Positions 32,985 through 42,760 of a DNA stretch of 64,000 nucleotides are shown one piece after another. Each line of letters begins with the position of its first letter. Position 1 is the stretch's first letter. This DNA is from Lachnospiraceae bacterium (GTDB taxonomy: Bacteria > Bacillota > Clostridia > Lachnospirales > Lachnospiraceae). The notes beneath the pieces were generated by a model. That model did not search any database and was not told the origin of the DNA. It saw only the letters and a list, made by a program, of their open reading frames with translations. Where the stretch lies: contig JAFLTE010000003.1 in the NCBI GenBank assembly GCA_022510565.1, positions 124,001 through 188,000 on the forward strand, written 5' to 3'. The position numbers and the translations under genes are program-made.

Positions 32985-34640
32985 ATGGTTACGGTTAAGA
33001 TTAACGGTGAAGACAGATTATTTGAGGAAGGTATTCAATATCAGCTTATAGCCGAGCAGTATCAGAGGGATTATGACAGCCAGATTGCGCTTGTTATAGT
33101 GAACGGCAAGATACGGGAGCTGATGAAACGGCTTGAGAAGGATTGTGAACTGGAATTTGTTACATATGCGGATTTAATCGGACATAAAACCTACGTGCGC
33201 TCTGCCGTCATGCTGATGATGAAGGCCATTAAGGATATCGCGGGCATGGAAGCCGCGGTCAATGTGAAAGTGGAGTTCACCATCGGTGCAGGATATTATT
33301 GCAGTTTTAAGAATGGTTTGAAATTGGACAGTGATACAATAGGGCGTATCAAAGACCGTATGCTGGAGCTGGTTGACAATCATATCCCCGTGACTAAGAA
33401 GGCTTACCATGCAGATGATGCTGTAGCGCTTTTTGAGGAACTCGGTATGAAAGACAAAGTGTCTCTTTTCAGATACCGGAGGAGTTCTAACATCAATGTG
33501 TATTGCCTTGGCGACTATTATGACTATTATTACGGTTATATGCTGCCCAACACGGGATATGTAAAGTATTTTGATCTTTTCCCTTATGAGGAGGGCATGA
33601 TACTTCTTCTGCCGGAGATAGATGCGCCGGAGACTCTGCCTGAGTTCGTGCCGAAGCCAAAGTTGTTCCGGACGCTTATGACTACCGGTGAGTGGGGCGA
33701 GGAAATGGGAATCGACACGGTAGGCGATCTGAATGACTGGATTTGCGAGGGAAGTATCAACGATTTAATTCTTGTACAGGAGGCATTGCAGGAGCGAAGA
33801 ATCGGTGAGATTGCCAGAGACATCGCCAGACGCGAGGGAGTGAAGTTTGTCATGATCGCGGGACCTTCCTCATCCGGTAAGACAACTTTCTCACACAGAC
33901 TGTCCATACAGCTTCGAAGTTACGGATTAAAACCGCATCCGATCGGACTGGATAATTACTACCTCAATCATGACCAGACACCGCTCGACGAGCAGGGAAA
34001 GCCGGATTATGAGTGCTTGGAAGCACTGGATGTGGAGCAGTTTAACAAGGATATGAGTGAGCTTTTGGCAGGTAAGGAAGTGCAGCTTCCGACCTTCAAC
34101 TTCAAGACCGGCAAGAGAGAGTACAGCGGCAAGGTTACGAAGCTTGAGGAGGGCGATATTCTTGTCATCGAGGGTATTCATGGATTGAATGAGAAGATGT
34201 CACACTCGCTGCCCGCTGAGAGCAAGTTCAAGATCTATATCAGTGCACTCACATGCCTGAATATTGATGAACACAACAGAATCCCCACCACGGACGGCAG
34301 ACTTCTGCGCCGTATGGTCAGGGATGCCAGAACCAGAGGTGCTTCCGCCAAGAAGACGATTGATATGTGGCCGTCCGTCAGACGAGGGGAGGAGAAGTAT
34401 ATTTTCCCTTATCAGGAGGAGGCGGACGCTATGTTTAACTCCGCCATGATTTATGAACTCTCGGTAATCAAACAGTATGCGGAACCGTTGCTGTTCAGCA
34501 TCAAGAAGGGCGAGCCGGAGTATCATGAGGCGAAGAGACTTCTTAAATTCTTAGAGTATTTCCTGGGTGTCAGCAGTGAAGAACTGCCGAACAACTCGCT
34601 GTGTAGGGAGTTTGTGGGCGGAAGCTGCTTTGATGTGTAA
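32985..34640 (+). CDS. Nucleoside kinase with threonyl-tRNA-synthetase-like N-terminal domains
   Basis: A 551-residue protein: an N-terminal TGS-like domain (1-65), a second synthetase-like region (about 100-200, containing GAGYYCSF), and a C-terminal uridine-kinase-like P-loop domain with GPSSSGKTT near residue 293, LDNYYLNHDQTP and IEGIHGLN. The combination is a Firmicutes nucleoside kinase, annotated as uridine kinase family, that phosphorylates a nucleoside with ATP or GTP. GAAAGGAGAG precedes the start. The synthetase-like part lacks the aminoacylation core and is probably regulatory or RNA-binding. Confidence 0.88.
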   Translation: MVTVKINGEDRLFEEGIQYQLIAEQYQRDYDSQIALVIVNGKIRELMKRLEKDCELEFVTYADLIGHKTYVRSAVMLMMKAIKDIAGMEAAVNVKVEFTIGAGYYCSFKNGLKLDSDTIGRIKDRMLELVDNHIPVTKKAYHADDAVALFEELGMKDKVSLFRYRRSSNINVYCLGDYYDYYYGYMLPNTGYVKYFDLFPYEEGMILLLPEIDAPETLPEFVPKPKLFRTLMTTGEWGEEMGIDTVGDLNDWICEGSINDLILVQEALQERRIGEIARDIARREGVKFVMIAGPSSSGKTTFSHRLSIQLRSYGLKPHPIGLDNYYLNHDQTPLDEQGKPDYECLEALDVEQFNKDMSELLAGKEVQLPTFNFKTGKREYSGKVTKLEEGDILVIEGIHGLNEKMSHSLPAESKFKIYISALTCLNIDEHNRIPTTDGRLLRRMVRDARTRGASAKKTIDMWPSVRRGEEKYIFPYQEEADAMFNSAMIYELSVIKQYAEPLLFSIKKGEPEYHEAKRLLKFLEYFLGVSSEELPNNSLCREFVGGSCFDV

Positions 34641-34687
34641 AGCATAGTTGTGCAGTGAAATACCAATAATATATATAATGTTAACAA

Positions 34688-35034
34688 AACCAAGTAGAAC
34701 AAATGATCGCGGCTGTTCCGTATGGAACAGGTGAGGAAAGTCCGGGCTCCGTAGGGCAGGATGCCGGATAACGTCCGGTGGAGGTGACTCCAAGGCTAGT
34801 GCAACAGAAATAATACCGCCGCTTATGCGGTAAGGGTGGAATGGCAGTGTAAGAGACTACCGCCTGCCTGGTAACAGGCGGGGCATATGTAAACCCCGTC
34901 CGAAGCAAGACCGAAACAAAGCGATGACGTGGCCCGCCAGCTTTAGGTAGGTCGCTTGAGATAACTGGCGACAGTTATCCTAGATAGATGATCATTCACG
35001 ACATAACCCGGCTTATCGTTCTGCTTGGTTTTTT
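34688..35034 (+). ncRNA. rnpB: RNase P RNA (class A)
   Basis: The conserved GAGGAAAGTCCGGGCTCC is at 34733, followed by the P-stem series and the CR-IV/CR-V blocks (GAAGCAAGACCGAAAC region is poorly conserved; the 3' end reads ACCCGGCTTATCG). The terminal P1 helix is clear: AACCAAGTAGAAC (34688-34700) pairs with GTTCTGCTTGGTT (35018-35030) with one G-U pair, and TTTTTT follows, so P1 also ends the transcript. About 345 nt. It is the catalytic RNA that matures tRNA 5' ends. Confidence 0.92.
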
Positions 35035-35076
35035 AGTTTACATAAAATTACAGAATTTCCAGTGTAGTTTACATAA
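35034..35076 (+). promoter_or_regulatory. 12-bp direct repeat ahead of the GH2 gene, possible operator
   Basis: TAGTTTACATAA occurs at 35034-35045 and 35065-35076, exactly 31 bp apart or three helical turns. Both are followed by ACAG within a few bases. They lie between the RNase P RNA and the GH2 start and could bind an activator or repressor of the sugar locus. No regulator gene is next to the operon. Confidence 0.45.
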
Positions 35077-35095
35077 CTACAGAAAGGTTGTCGGC

Positions 35096-38000
35096 ATGAA
35101 ATACTTATTTAACGACGGATTTCGCTTCCTGCGAACACCGCTTGGAACTACATATCAGCAGGCATCTGAGCGTCTGGAGGAATTTCGGAATGTAGACATT
35201 CCCCACGACTGGCTGATTTACGATTCAAACAAACTCTATGAAGACGGCATCGGATGGTATGAGAAGCGCTTTTTCTGGAAGGAACCGGAAGGGAAAAGGG
35301 CTTTTTTGACCTTTGAGGGAATATATATGGACAGTACCGTATATGTCAACGGCAGTAAGGTGGGAGAGTGGAAATATGGCTATTCTTCTTTTACGTTGGA
35401 GATTACGGACTATTTAAAACAGGGAGAAAATCAGCTTTTTGTCAGTGCGTGCTTTCAAAGTCCCAACAGTCGCTGGTATTCCGGAGCGGGAATTTATCGG
35501 AACGTCTATCTGCGGGTGACGGAATCGGTGTGCCTGAAGACGGATGGTATCTACGTCAGCACAAGGAAGCAGGGGGATGATTTCCTGCTGCGTGTAGAGA
35601 CGCAGGTACTTGGTGGTACGGACATTGTTCTGAAACACCGCCTGTATGAGAAGAATTTAGACAACAGTGACGGCAGAGGAGCGGAAGTTACGCTGACACC
35701 TGTTTCTGCTGAGGGGAATGTATTAACTTATATGGTCAAAACTCCGCAGCTTTGGGATGTGGATAATCCATGTCTCTATACGATTAATACACGACTATAT
35801 GATAAAGATCAGCTTCTGGAGGAGGAAGATACCACTGTCGGTTTCCGCACGGTAGAGTTGTCGCCGGAACATGGATTTTACTTAAACGGCAGAAATATGA
35901 AGTTAAACGGTGTGTGTGAGCACCATGATTTAGGCGCGGTCGGAGCGGCTTTCAATCGCTCGGCGATGAAACGCAAATTCCGTATTCTAAAGGAAATGGG
36001 TGTCAATGCGGTGCGCAGTGCCCACAATATGATGGCACCGGATGCCCTTGATTTGGCGGATGAGATGGGAATCCTTTTGATTTCCGAGGCTTTTGATATG
36101 TGGGAGCGTCCCAAAACCACTTACGATTACGGCAGATTTTTTGGTGAGTGGTGGCAGAAGGACGTGGAAAGCTGGGTTTGTCGCGACAGAAACCATCCCA
36201 GTGTGATTTTCTGGAGCATCGGCAACGAAATCTATGATACTCATGCAGGTGAGAGGGGACAGGAAATTACCCGTATGTTGTCCGATGCGGTGCATGCTTA
36301 CGATCCCGAAGGAAACGCCGCGGTCACTATCGGTTCCAATTATATGCCGTGGGAGAATGCACAGAAATGTGCGGATATTATTAAAATCGCAGGATACAAT
36401 TATTCCGAGAAATATTATCGGGAGCACCACGAGAAACATCCTGACTGGATTATTTATGGAAGTGAGACTTCTTCTCTCGTGCAGAGCAGAGGTATCTATC
36501 ATTTCCCGCTGAAGGAAGGAATACTGGGGGAGGACGACGAGCAGTGTTCCGCACTCGGCAACAGCCCTGCCAGCTGGGGAGCGCGCTCTATGGAGGACTG
36601 CATTACGATTGACCGGGATATGGAATTTTCCATGGGACAGTTCATCTGGAGCGGTTTTGACTATATCGGAGAGCCCACTCCGTATCACACCAAGAACTCT
36701 TATTTCGGTCAGATTGATACAGCCGGCTTCCCCAAGGATTCATACTATGTCTGGCAGTCGGCATGGACGGATTACAGAGAAAAGCCCATGGTACATATTT
36801 TCCCTTATTGGGATTTCAATGTCGGTCAGATGATTGATGTACGGGTATGTTCTAACTGTCCGTATGTAGAGTTGTATTTGAACGGAAAAAGCCTGGGACG
36901 TAAGAAGATAAGCCATGGCGCGGGCAGCGGTCGTGACGTGATTGCGGATTATCAGGTTCTCTACGAGGAAGGCGTTCTGGAGGCGGTGGCACTGGACGAA
37001 GAGGGGAAAGAAGTTACAAGACAGAGCAGACACTCCTTCGGTGACTCTTACAGACTGGTTATTATTCCTGAAAATACGGAGGTTTGGGCGGACGGCAGAG
37101 AAATGCTGTTCTTACAGATTGGAGCACAGGATGTCAACGGCAACACTGTGGAAAACGCCTGTGACCGTGTCACGGTGGAAGTGTCGGGAGCAGGAAGGCT
37201 TGTGGGTCTGGATAACGGCGACAGTACTGATTTTGACAGCTATAAAGGTGTCAGCCGCAGGCTTTTTAACGGAAAATTATTGGCTATGATACAGGCAGGC
37301 TTTACTGCGGGCGATGTGCAGGTGCGTGTAAGTGCCGAGGGGTTACAACCGGCGGAAATTACGCTGCATGTGATGACATCTGAAAGAACTGTACCGGAGG
37401 CATACGGCAGGCGGGACGATGACGGTAATTTAAGTGGAGGTGCAGAAAAGCACGGTTATGCACTGACCGCGCAGGAAGCATGTGCGAAACGACCCATTGT
37501 GTTGGGACATGAGAAGGAGATTCCGGTGCGTAAGGTTGCGATTGTAGTTGACGGAGAGCGTATTTTTACACCGGACAGACAAACGATAGAGGCAAGGGCC
37601 GTCATCCTGCCGCAGAACGCAGAAGACAAGGAAGTAATTTTTAAAGCGGTAAACGATAGTGGTGTTTCCTCCAATCTGGTTACGGTAACGCAGGAAGGTG
37701 ATAAAGTAACCATGACGGCCTTGGGGGACGGTGAATTTAGACTGCGCTGTATGTCTAAGAGCGGATCGGACAAAATACGTGTGATTTCCCAACTGGAATT
37801 TAGTATACAGGGACTGGGGCAGGCGTACTATAACCCGTATGACTTCATAGCGGGAAGCCTATATTCATCTTATATAGGAGAAGTCGGCAACGGCAACGAG
37901 AAGGGGGTTGCAACTGCCAGAGACGGCGAGTCTGTGGTGTCCTATTCCAACATTGATTTCGGAAAGACGGGAAGTGATGAGATTACTGTTCCGATTTTTG

Positions 38001-38581
38001 CATTGAGTGATGCCAAGTTCCCCATTCAAATCTGGCGAGGCATTCCGGGAGAAGCGGACAGTGAGCTGGTGGCGGATGTCATATATCAAAAGCCCATGAT
38101 TTGGAATGTGTACCAGCCGGAAACATGGAAACTTGATAGAAAACTGACCGGTATTAACACAATTAGCTTCCTGCTTCGCGATAAGGTTCATATCAAGGGA
38201 TTTTCCTTTACGCCGAAGGCATGGCAGACTCTGCGCGCGGGAGAGGCGGATACTATATACGGGGACAGCTTCACCTTGAACGGGCAGACGGTGGAGGACA
38301 TCGGCAACAACGTATCATTGCAGTTTAACGGTATGGATTTCGGTGACGACGGCACCACAAGTCTCACCATAACGGGAAGATGCAGGACGCGGGATAACAC
38401 CATCCATGTACGGTTTATCGGGGGTGGCGAAGAGATGAAACAGATTGTGGAATTTCCCCGGTGTGAAGAATGGGAAGAGCGCCGCTTCACACTGGATAAA
38501 ATAACGGGCGTTTGGGATGTAACTTTTGTATTCCTGCCCGGCAGTCAGTTTGATTTTGACAGCTTCCGGTTTGAGAAGTAA
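35096..38581 (+). CDS. Glycoside hydrolase family 2 enzyme (beta-galactosidase or related)
   Basis: An 1161-residue GH2 enzyme. A sugar-binding jelly roll (about 1-170), an Ig-like domain, and a TIM barrel follow, with the acid/base in SIGNEIYD (E378) and nucleophile in YGSETSS (E457); SGFDYIGEPTPY and QSAWTDYREKPMVHIFPYWDF are typical of the DUF4982-containing subgroup. Further Ig-like domains and a C-terminal beta-rich region, perhaps carbohydrate-binding, fill 680-1161. No signal peptide, so it acts inside on imported oligosaccharides. AAAGG lies eight bases before the ATG at 35096. A longer frame to 34988 overlaps RNase P RNA. Specificity could be galactoside, xyloside or glucuronide. Confidence 0.85.
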   Translation: MKYLFNDGFRFLRTPLGTTYQQASERLEEFRNVDIPHDWLIYDSNKLYEDGIGWYEKRFFWKEPEGKRAFLTFEGIYMDSTVYVNGSKVGEWKYGYSSFTLEITDYLKQGENQLFVSACFQSPNSRWYSGAGIYRNVYLRVTESVCLKTDGIYVSTRKQGDDFLLRVETQVLGGTDIVLKHRLYEKNLDNSDGRGAEVTLTPVSAEGNVLTYMVKTPQLWDVDNPCLYTINTRLYDKDQLLEEEDTTVGFRTVELSPEHGFYLNGRNMKLNGVCEHHDLGAVGAAFNRSAMKRKFRILKEMGVNAVRSAHNMMAPDALDLADEMGILLISEAFDMWERPKTTYDYGRFFGEWWQKDVESWVCRDRNHPSVIFWSIGNEIYDTHAGERGQEITRMLSDAVHAYDPEGNAAVTIGSNYMPWENAQKCADIIKIAGYNYSEKYYREHHEKHPDWIIYGSETSSLVQSRGIYHFPLKEGILGEDDEQCSALGNSPASWGARSMEDCITIDRDMEFSMGQFIWSGFDYIGEPTPYHTKNSYFGQIDTAGFPKDSYYVWQSAWTDYREKPMVHIFPYWDFNVGQMIDVRVCSNCPYVELYLNGKSLGRKKISHGAGSGRDVIADYQVLYEEGVLEAVALDEEGKEVTRQSRHSFGDSYRLVIIPENTEVWADGREMLFLQIGAQDVNGNTVENACDRVTVEVSGAGRLVGLDNGDSTDFDSYKGVSRRLFNGKLLAMIQAGFTAGDVQVRVSAEGLQPAEITLHVMTSERTVPEAYGRRDDDGNLSGGAEKHGYALTAQEACAKRPIVLGHEKEIPVRKVAIVVDGERIFTPDRQTIEARAVILPQNAEDKEVIFKAVNDSGVSSNLVTVTQEGDKVTMTALGDGEFRLRCMSKSGSDKIRVISQLEFSIQGLGQAYYNPYDFIAGSLYSSYIGEVGNGNEKGVATARDGESVVSYSNIDFGKTGSDEITVPIFALSDAKFPIQIWRGIPGEADSELVADVIYQKPMIWNVYQPETWKLDRKLTGINTISFLLRDKVHIKGFSFTPKAWQTLRAGEADTIYGDSFTLNGQTVEDIGNNVSLQFNGMDFGDDGTTSLTITGRCRTRDNTIHVRFIGGGEEMKQIVEFPRCEEWEERRFTLDKITGVWDVTFVFLPGSQFDFDSFRFEK

Positions 38582-38641
38582 TTATATACAGAGGAGTTTG
38601 ACAGTGCGAGTAATCGCATCTACTCCGGAATGGAGATGAAT

Positions 38642-40681
38642 ATGGATAAAGAAAAGAAATGGACACAGTTATGGCTGACCTACAGCCCCAGACAGGATAT
38701 GGGAAACGGCGAACTGGTAAAATACGTGAGCTTCAGCGGGTTTGACAGAAAACATCCGATTATAGAAAATGCATGGGCAGAGCTCGTAAAAGGTGTGGAG
38801 GGGATGTTGGGAATAACACCTGATATTTATGAGGAACTTTCGTCGGATGATATAATTTCCTCTGAAGGCGGCACGCAATTGTGTGGAGGGCTTAAGGTAC
38901 TCAGACAGGCACAGGGAATAAAGCCCGAGGGCTATCGCCTGACGGAGAAAGACGGAATACTGACATTAAATGCGGCGGATGAGAAGGGGTTGCTGTACGG
39001 ATTTTTCCATATACTGCGGCAGATTGCTCTGGAAAAGACCTTGAGAAACACAGATATTTTGTGTGAGCCCGACAATCCCTTGCGGATGATGAATCACTGG
39101 GATAATATGGACGGCAGTATCGAGCGCGGCTATTCGGGCAACTCTTTCTTTTTCGATAAGGGAGAGGTGCTGGTGGACGAGCGGACACGCGATTACGCAA
39201 GACTGGCAGCCAGTGTGGGAATTAACGGGGCAGTGCTTAACAACGTGAATGTGAAGGATCAGGCGACATGGCTGATTACGGAGCGCTATTTTGACAAGGT
39301 GGCTGAGATTGCCCGTATTTTTGAGGGATATGGCATTAAGTTGTTCTTAAGCTTGAATTACGCCGCACCTTTGGAGCTTGGAGGTCCCGACAGCGCAGAC
39401 CCCTTAAATGAAGATGTTATCTCCTGGTGGAAGGACAAATTCAGCGAGGTGTTCGCGAAAATTCCCAATCTGGGAGGTTTTCTGGTTAAGGCGGACTCGG
39501 AGGGAAGACCCGGGCCCTTCACATACGGCAGGACGCAGGCGGATGGCGCCAATATGCTGGCAGACCTTGTAAAGCCTTACGGCGGAATTATTATCTGGCG
39601 CTGCTTCGTGTACAATTGTACGCAGGACTGGAGAGATACGAAGACGGACAGGGCGAGAGCCGGATATGATAATTTTATCGAGATGGACGGAGATTACCAT
39701 GACAACGTCATCTTACAGATTAAGAACGGTCCCATGGACTTTCAGATACGTGAAGCGGTATCGCCGCTTCTGGGAGGACTTACCAGAACCAACCAGATGT
39801 TGGAGGTTCAGGTGGCGCAGGAATACACGGGGCAGCAGATTGATTTGTGCTATTTGATTCCTTTGTTTAAAGAAGTACTTGATTTTAGAACTTACTGCAG
39901 CCCCGATACGGATACCGTTGCGGACGTAGTCAGCGGACGGACTTTCGGCAATAAGCTGTGCGGCATGGCTGCGGTGAGCAATACCGGCAATGATGCCAAC
40001 TGGACGGGAAATGATTTGGCGGCTGCCAATTTCTACGGGTTCGGACGGCTTGCTTATGCGACAAGTCTCTCCTCGGAAGAAATTGCACAGGAGTGGGTGG
40101 GCATGACCTATTCCAACGACAGAGAGGTGAAAGAGACTGTCGTGCGGCTGCTTATGGGCTCCCGAAACACTTATGAGAAATATACCAGCCCACTGGGAAT
40201 TGGCTGGATGGTGACACCGAATACACACTACGGTCCCAGTGTGGACGGATACGAGTATTCCAGATGGGGCACCTATCATCGCGCGGATCATATGGGACTG
40301 GGCGTGGACCGTACAGACTCCGGCACAGGCTATGTGCGGCAGTATCACGAGCCCAATGCATCCCGCTATAACAGTGTGGAGGAGTGTCCGGAGGAATTGC
40401 TGTTATTTTTCCATCATCTGCCTTACACGCATATGCTTAAATCAGGCAAAACGTTGATTCAGCACATCTACGACAGCCATTTCGAGGGTGTGGAAGAGGT
40501 AGAGGAGATGATTCGGCTCTGGGATGGCTTGCGGGGATGTATCCCGGAAGACTCCTATCAACTGGTGCGGGAGCGGTTTGAAAGACAGTTGTACAATGCC
40601 AAAGAATGGCGGGATCAGGTGAATTCATATTTTTATCGAAAAAGTGGCATTGTCGACGAGAAAAACAGAGCAATTTTTTGA
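38642..40681 (+). CDS. aguA: Alpha-glucuronidase, GH67
   Basis: A 679-residue cytoplasmic GH67 enzyme. The N-terminal beta domain is followed by the TIM barrel with ADSEGRPGP (E287), GPMDF (D366) and QEYTGQ (E394), corresponding to the catalytic carboxylates of characterised GH67 enzymes, and by GIGWMVTPNTHYGP and NRYNSVEE-like segments near the end. It removes 4-O-methylglucuronic acid from the non-reducing end of short aldouronic acids from xylan. The start at 38642 has GGAG six bases upstream. It sits between the GH2 gene and the ABC importer, placing the locus in glucuronoxylan use. Confidence 0.9.
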   Translation: MDKEKKWTQLWLTYSPRQDMGNGELVKYVSFSGFDRKHPIIENAWAELVKGVEGMLGITPDIYEELSSDDIISSEGGTQLCGGLKVLRQAQGIKPEGYRLTEKDGILTLNAADEKGLLYGFFHILRQIALEKTLRNTDILCEPDNPLRMMNHWDNMDGSIERGYSGNSFFFDKGEVLVDERTRDYARLAASVGINGAVLNNVNVKDQATWLITERYFDKVAEIARIFEGYGIKLFLSLNYAAPLELGGPDSADPLNEDVISWWKDKFSEVFAKIPNLGGFLVKADSEGRPGPFTYGRTQADGANMLADLVKPYGGIIIWRCFVYNCTQDWRDTKTDRARAGYDNFIEMDGDYHDNVILQIKNGPMDFQIREAVSPLLGGLTRTNQMLEVQVAQEYTGQQIDLCYLIPLFKEVLDFRTYCSPDTDTVADVVSGRTFGNKLCGMAAVSNTGNDANWTGNDLAAANFYGFGRLAYATSLSSEEIAQEWVGMTYSNDREVKETVVRLLMGSRNTYEKYTSPLGIGWMVTPNTHYGPSVDGYEYSRWGTYHRADHMGLGVDRTDSGTGYVRQYHEPNASRYNSVEECPEELLLFFHHLPYTHMLKSGKTLIQHIYDSHFEGVEEVEEMIRLWDGLRGCIPEDSYQLVRERFERQLYNAKEWRDQVNSYFYRKSGIVDEKNRAIF

Positions 40682-40706
40682 CATCTTGCTTATAAATCGA
40701 TAAATT
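40678..40706 (+). promoter_or_regulatory. Possible internal promoter for the ABC importer
   Basis: TTGACA (40678-40683, overlapping the GH67 stop) and TAAATT (40701-40706) are 17 bp apart. The 134 bp from there to the permease start also hold two ATAGCAA direct repeats and an AAATCT/AGATTT inverted repeat (40750-40775). Confidence 0.45.
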
Positions 40707-40840
40707 AATTAGAAAAAAAGTGCCAAACTGCACAAATAAGATAGCAATAATTAAAATCTAAATAGCAAGATTTGATAAGAACAAAAGGAGAAACACATTT
40801 ACAATAATTAATAGAATGATTTAAACGGAGGTATAAGACG

Positions 40841-41791
40841 ATGGCTAAAGAAAACAAACCTGTTGTTCCGAAGGCGAAAGTTGACTGGCAGGTATACATG
40901 AAGCGTTACTGGCAGTTGTATGCACTTCTTGCGCTGCCGCTTCTTTACCTATTGATTTTTAAGTATATTCCGATGATGTATATGCTGGTTGCTTTTAAGA
41001 AATACAGTATCGTACAGAGTGTATGGGAGATGCCGTGGGCTAAGAATCATGGCTTTGAGTATTTTATCAAGGCCTTTCAGAACAAGAACTTCATCAATGC
41101 CCTGCGCAATACATTGGTTCTGAACCTTCTGGATTTGGTTATAGGCTTTCCGGCTCCGATTATTTTTGCGTTGATATTGAACGAGTTGGTGTTTAGGAAA
41201 TTCAAGAGAGTGGTGCAGACCATTGCCTATATGCCTCACTTCTTATCATGGGTCATTATTTACGGCTTGGCTCTGCAGTTGTTTGCACCGTCCACAGGTC
41301 TGATCAATATGTTGATAACGAAAATAGGATTTGATACGATACCTTTCCTGAACAGTCCGAACCATTGGATCGGTACATATATAGGATTGGGTGTATGGCA
41401 GAGCTTCGGCTGGAACTCCATTATTTATCTGGCTGCCATTGCGGGCATTAACTCTGAGCTGTATGAGGCTGCCTCCGTGGATGGAGCAAGCCGATTCAGG
41501 AAAATATGGCATATTACCCTGCCGGGTATCAGACCTACTATCGTGGTTATTCTGATTATGAATATGGGTAATATTCTGGGAAGCGGCTTCGACAGGCCGT
41601 TCGCACTACAAAATAATCTGGTCATGGATGTTGCGGAGGTTATCTCCACTTTCGTGTACAAGAACGGTATCCGAGGATTACAGTTCTCGCTGACTACAGC
41701 GGTAGGCTTCTTCCAGTCCGTGATTTGTCTTGTATTCCTGTTACTGTCAAACTGGATTTCCCGCAGGCTCGGGGAACGTGGTATCTGGTAA
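40841..41791 (+). CDS. Sugar ABC transporter permease, LplB type
   Basis: A 316-residue membrane permease with six segments. The EAA loop reads YEAASVDGASRFRKIWHITLPGI at about 205-228, the coupling site for the ATPase. PLLYLLIFKYIPMMYMLVAFKKY near the N-terminus is typical of the LplB/YtcP-associated class that imports oligosaccharides. GGAGG precedes the start. It pairs with the permease 18 bp downstream and the binding protein; no ATPase gene is in the locus, so a shared MsmX-like ATPase probably energises it. Confidence 0.9.
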   Translation: MAKENKPVVPKAKVDWQVYMKRYWQLYALLALPLLYLLIFKYIPMMYMLVAFKKYSIVQSVWEMPWAKNHGFEYFIKAFQNKNFINALRNTLVLNLLDLVIGFPAPIIFALILNELVFRKFKRVVQTIAYMPHFLSWVIIYGLALQLFAPSTGLINMLITKIGFDTIPFLNSPNHWIGTYIGLGVWQSFGWNSIIYLAAIAGINSELYEAASVDGASRFRKIWHITLPGIRPTIVVILIMNMGNILGSGFDRPFALQNNLVMDVAEVISTFVYKNGIRGLQFSLTTAVGFFQSVICLVFLLLSNWISRRLGERGIW

Positions 41792-41809
41792 GAGAGGGGA
41801 GGAATTGGT

Positions 41810-42685
41810 ATGAGAACGGTTAAGTCAAACAGCACAAAAGTAGGCGATTGGGTTTTTGTTATTATATGTATATTTGTCAGCATTATCTGTCTTGTACCTA
41901 TGCTGAACCTGCTGGCCAGGTCTGTCAGTGCTACGGACGCACTGATCAAGCGCGAGGTATATCTGTGGCCGAAAGGTTTTAACCTTGGTGCATACTCAAT
42001 GGTACTCGGAGATTCCACTTATGTCAGGGCATTCTTCTGGACGGCATTCCTTACGGTTGTATGTACACTGCTTTCCCTGACGATGACGATGCTATGTGCC
42101 TATCCGCTTATTTTTGAAAAGCTCAAAGGACGGCAGTACATCAATATATTTATCATTATTACAATGTTCTTCAATGCAGGTACGATACCCAACTACCTGC
42201 TGATGAACAGAATGGGTCTCTTAAATACGGCATGGGTTTTGATTATACCCAGCTGTATGAGTGTCTATAATATGATTATCATGCGAAGCTTTTTCTACGG
42301 AATTCCGGACAGCTTAAGGGAGTCCGCGGAAATCGACGGGGCAAGCTATTTCAAGATATTGATTAGCATCTATGTGCCGCTGTCAAAACCGGTGTTTGCG
42401 ACATTGGCGCTGTTCTATGCGGTGGGAAGATGGAACGGATATTCCGATGCGCTTATGTATGTGAGCGATAAGAAATTATTTCCGCTGCAGCTTTTCCTGT
42501 ACAATATATTGAATTCCATTAACAGCGTGGAGGTTGCTACACAGGAAGGCTTCTCGACCCCGGGACTTTCGGAGTCCCTAAAGGCAGCCATCGTTATGTT
42601 TTCCACGGTGCCGATTCTGTGCATCTATCCGTGGTTGCAGAAGTATTTCATCCATGGCGTGACCATGGGAGCGGTAAAGGAATAG
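41810..42685 (+). CDS. Sugar ABC transporter permease, LplC/YtcP type
   Basis: A 291-residue permease with six membrane segments and the EAA loop ESAEIDGASYFKILISIYVPLS. It forms the channel with the preceding LplB-type permease. The N-terminal KLGDW-like opening and the C-terminal KYFIHGVTMGAVKE end are typical of the YtcP/LplC class. GAGGGGAGG precedes the start. Confidence 0.9.
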   Translation: MRTVKSNSTKVGDWVFVIICIFVSIICLVPMLNLLARSVSATDALIKREVYLWPKGFNLGAYSMVLGDSTYVRAFFWTAFLTVVCTLLSLTMTMLCAYPLIFEKLKGRQYINIFIIITMFFNAGTIPNYLLMNRMGLLNTAWVLIIPSCMSVYNMIIMRSFFYGIPDSLRESAEIDGASYFKILISIYVPLSKPVFATLALFYAVGRWNGYSDALMYVSDKKLFPLQLFLYNILNSINSVEVATQEGFSTPGLSESLKAAIVMFSTVPILCIYPWLQKYFIHGVTMGAVKE

Positions 42686-42760
42686 TCGGATTATCTGATA
42701 AGGTAATTCGTTTATTCAAATAAATGAAACCAATTTCTAATAAGAAAGGGAGGTATTCAA

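Noticed and set aside
34988-35095. N-terminal extension of the GH2 enzyme
   Set aside because: This part overlaps the RNase P RNA, including its P1 helix, and has no ribosome site; the ATG at 35096 is supported.
40720-40830. AT-rich gap before the ABC permease as a possible riboswitch
   Set aside because: Only short direct and inverted repeats are visible; no known riboswitch core motif could be recognised.
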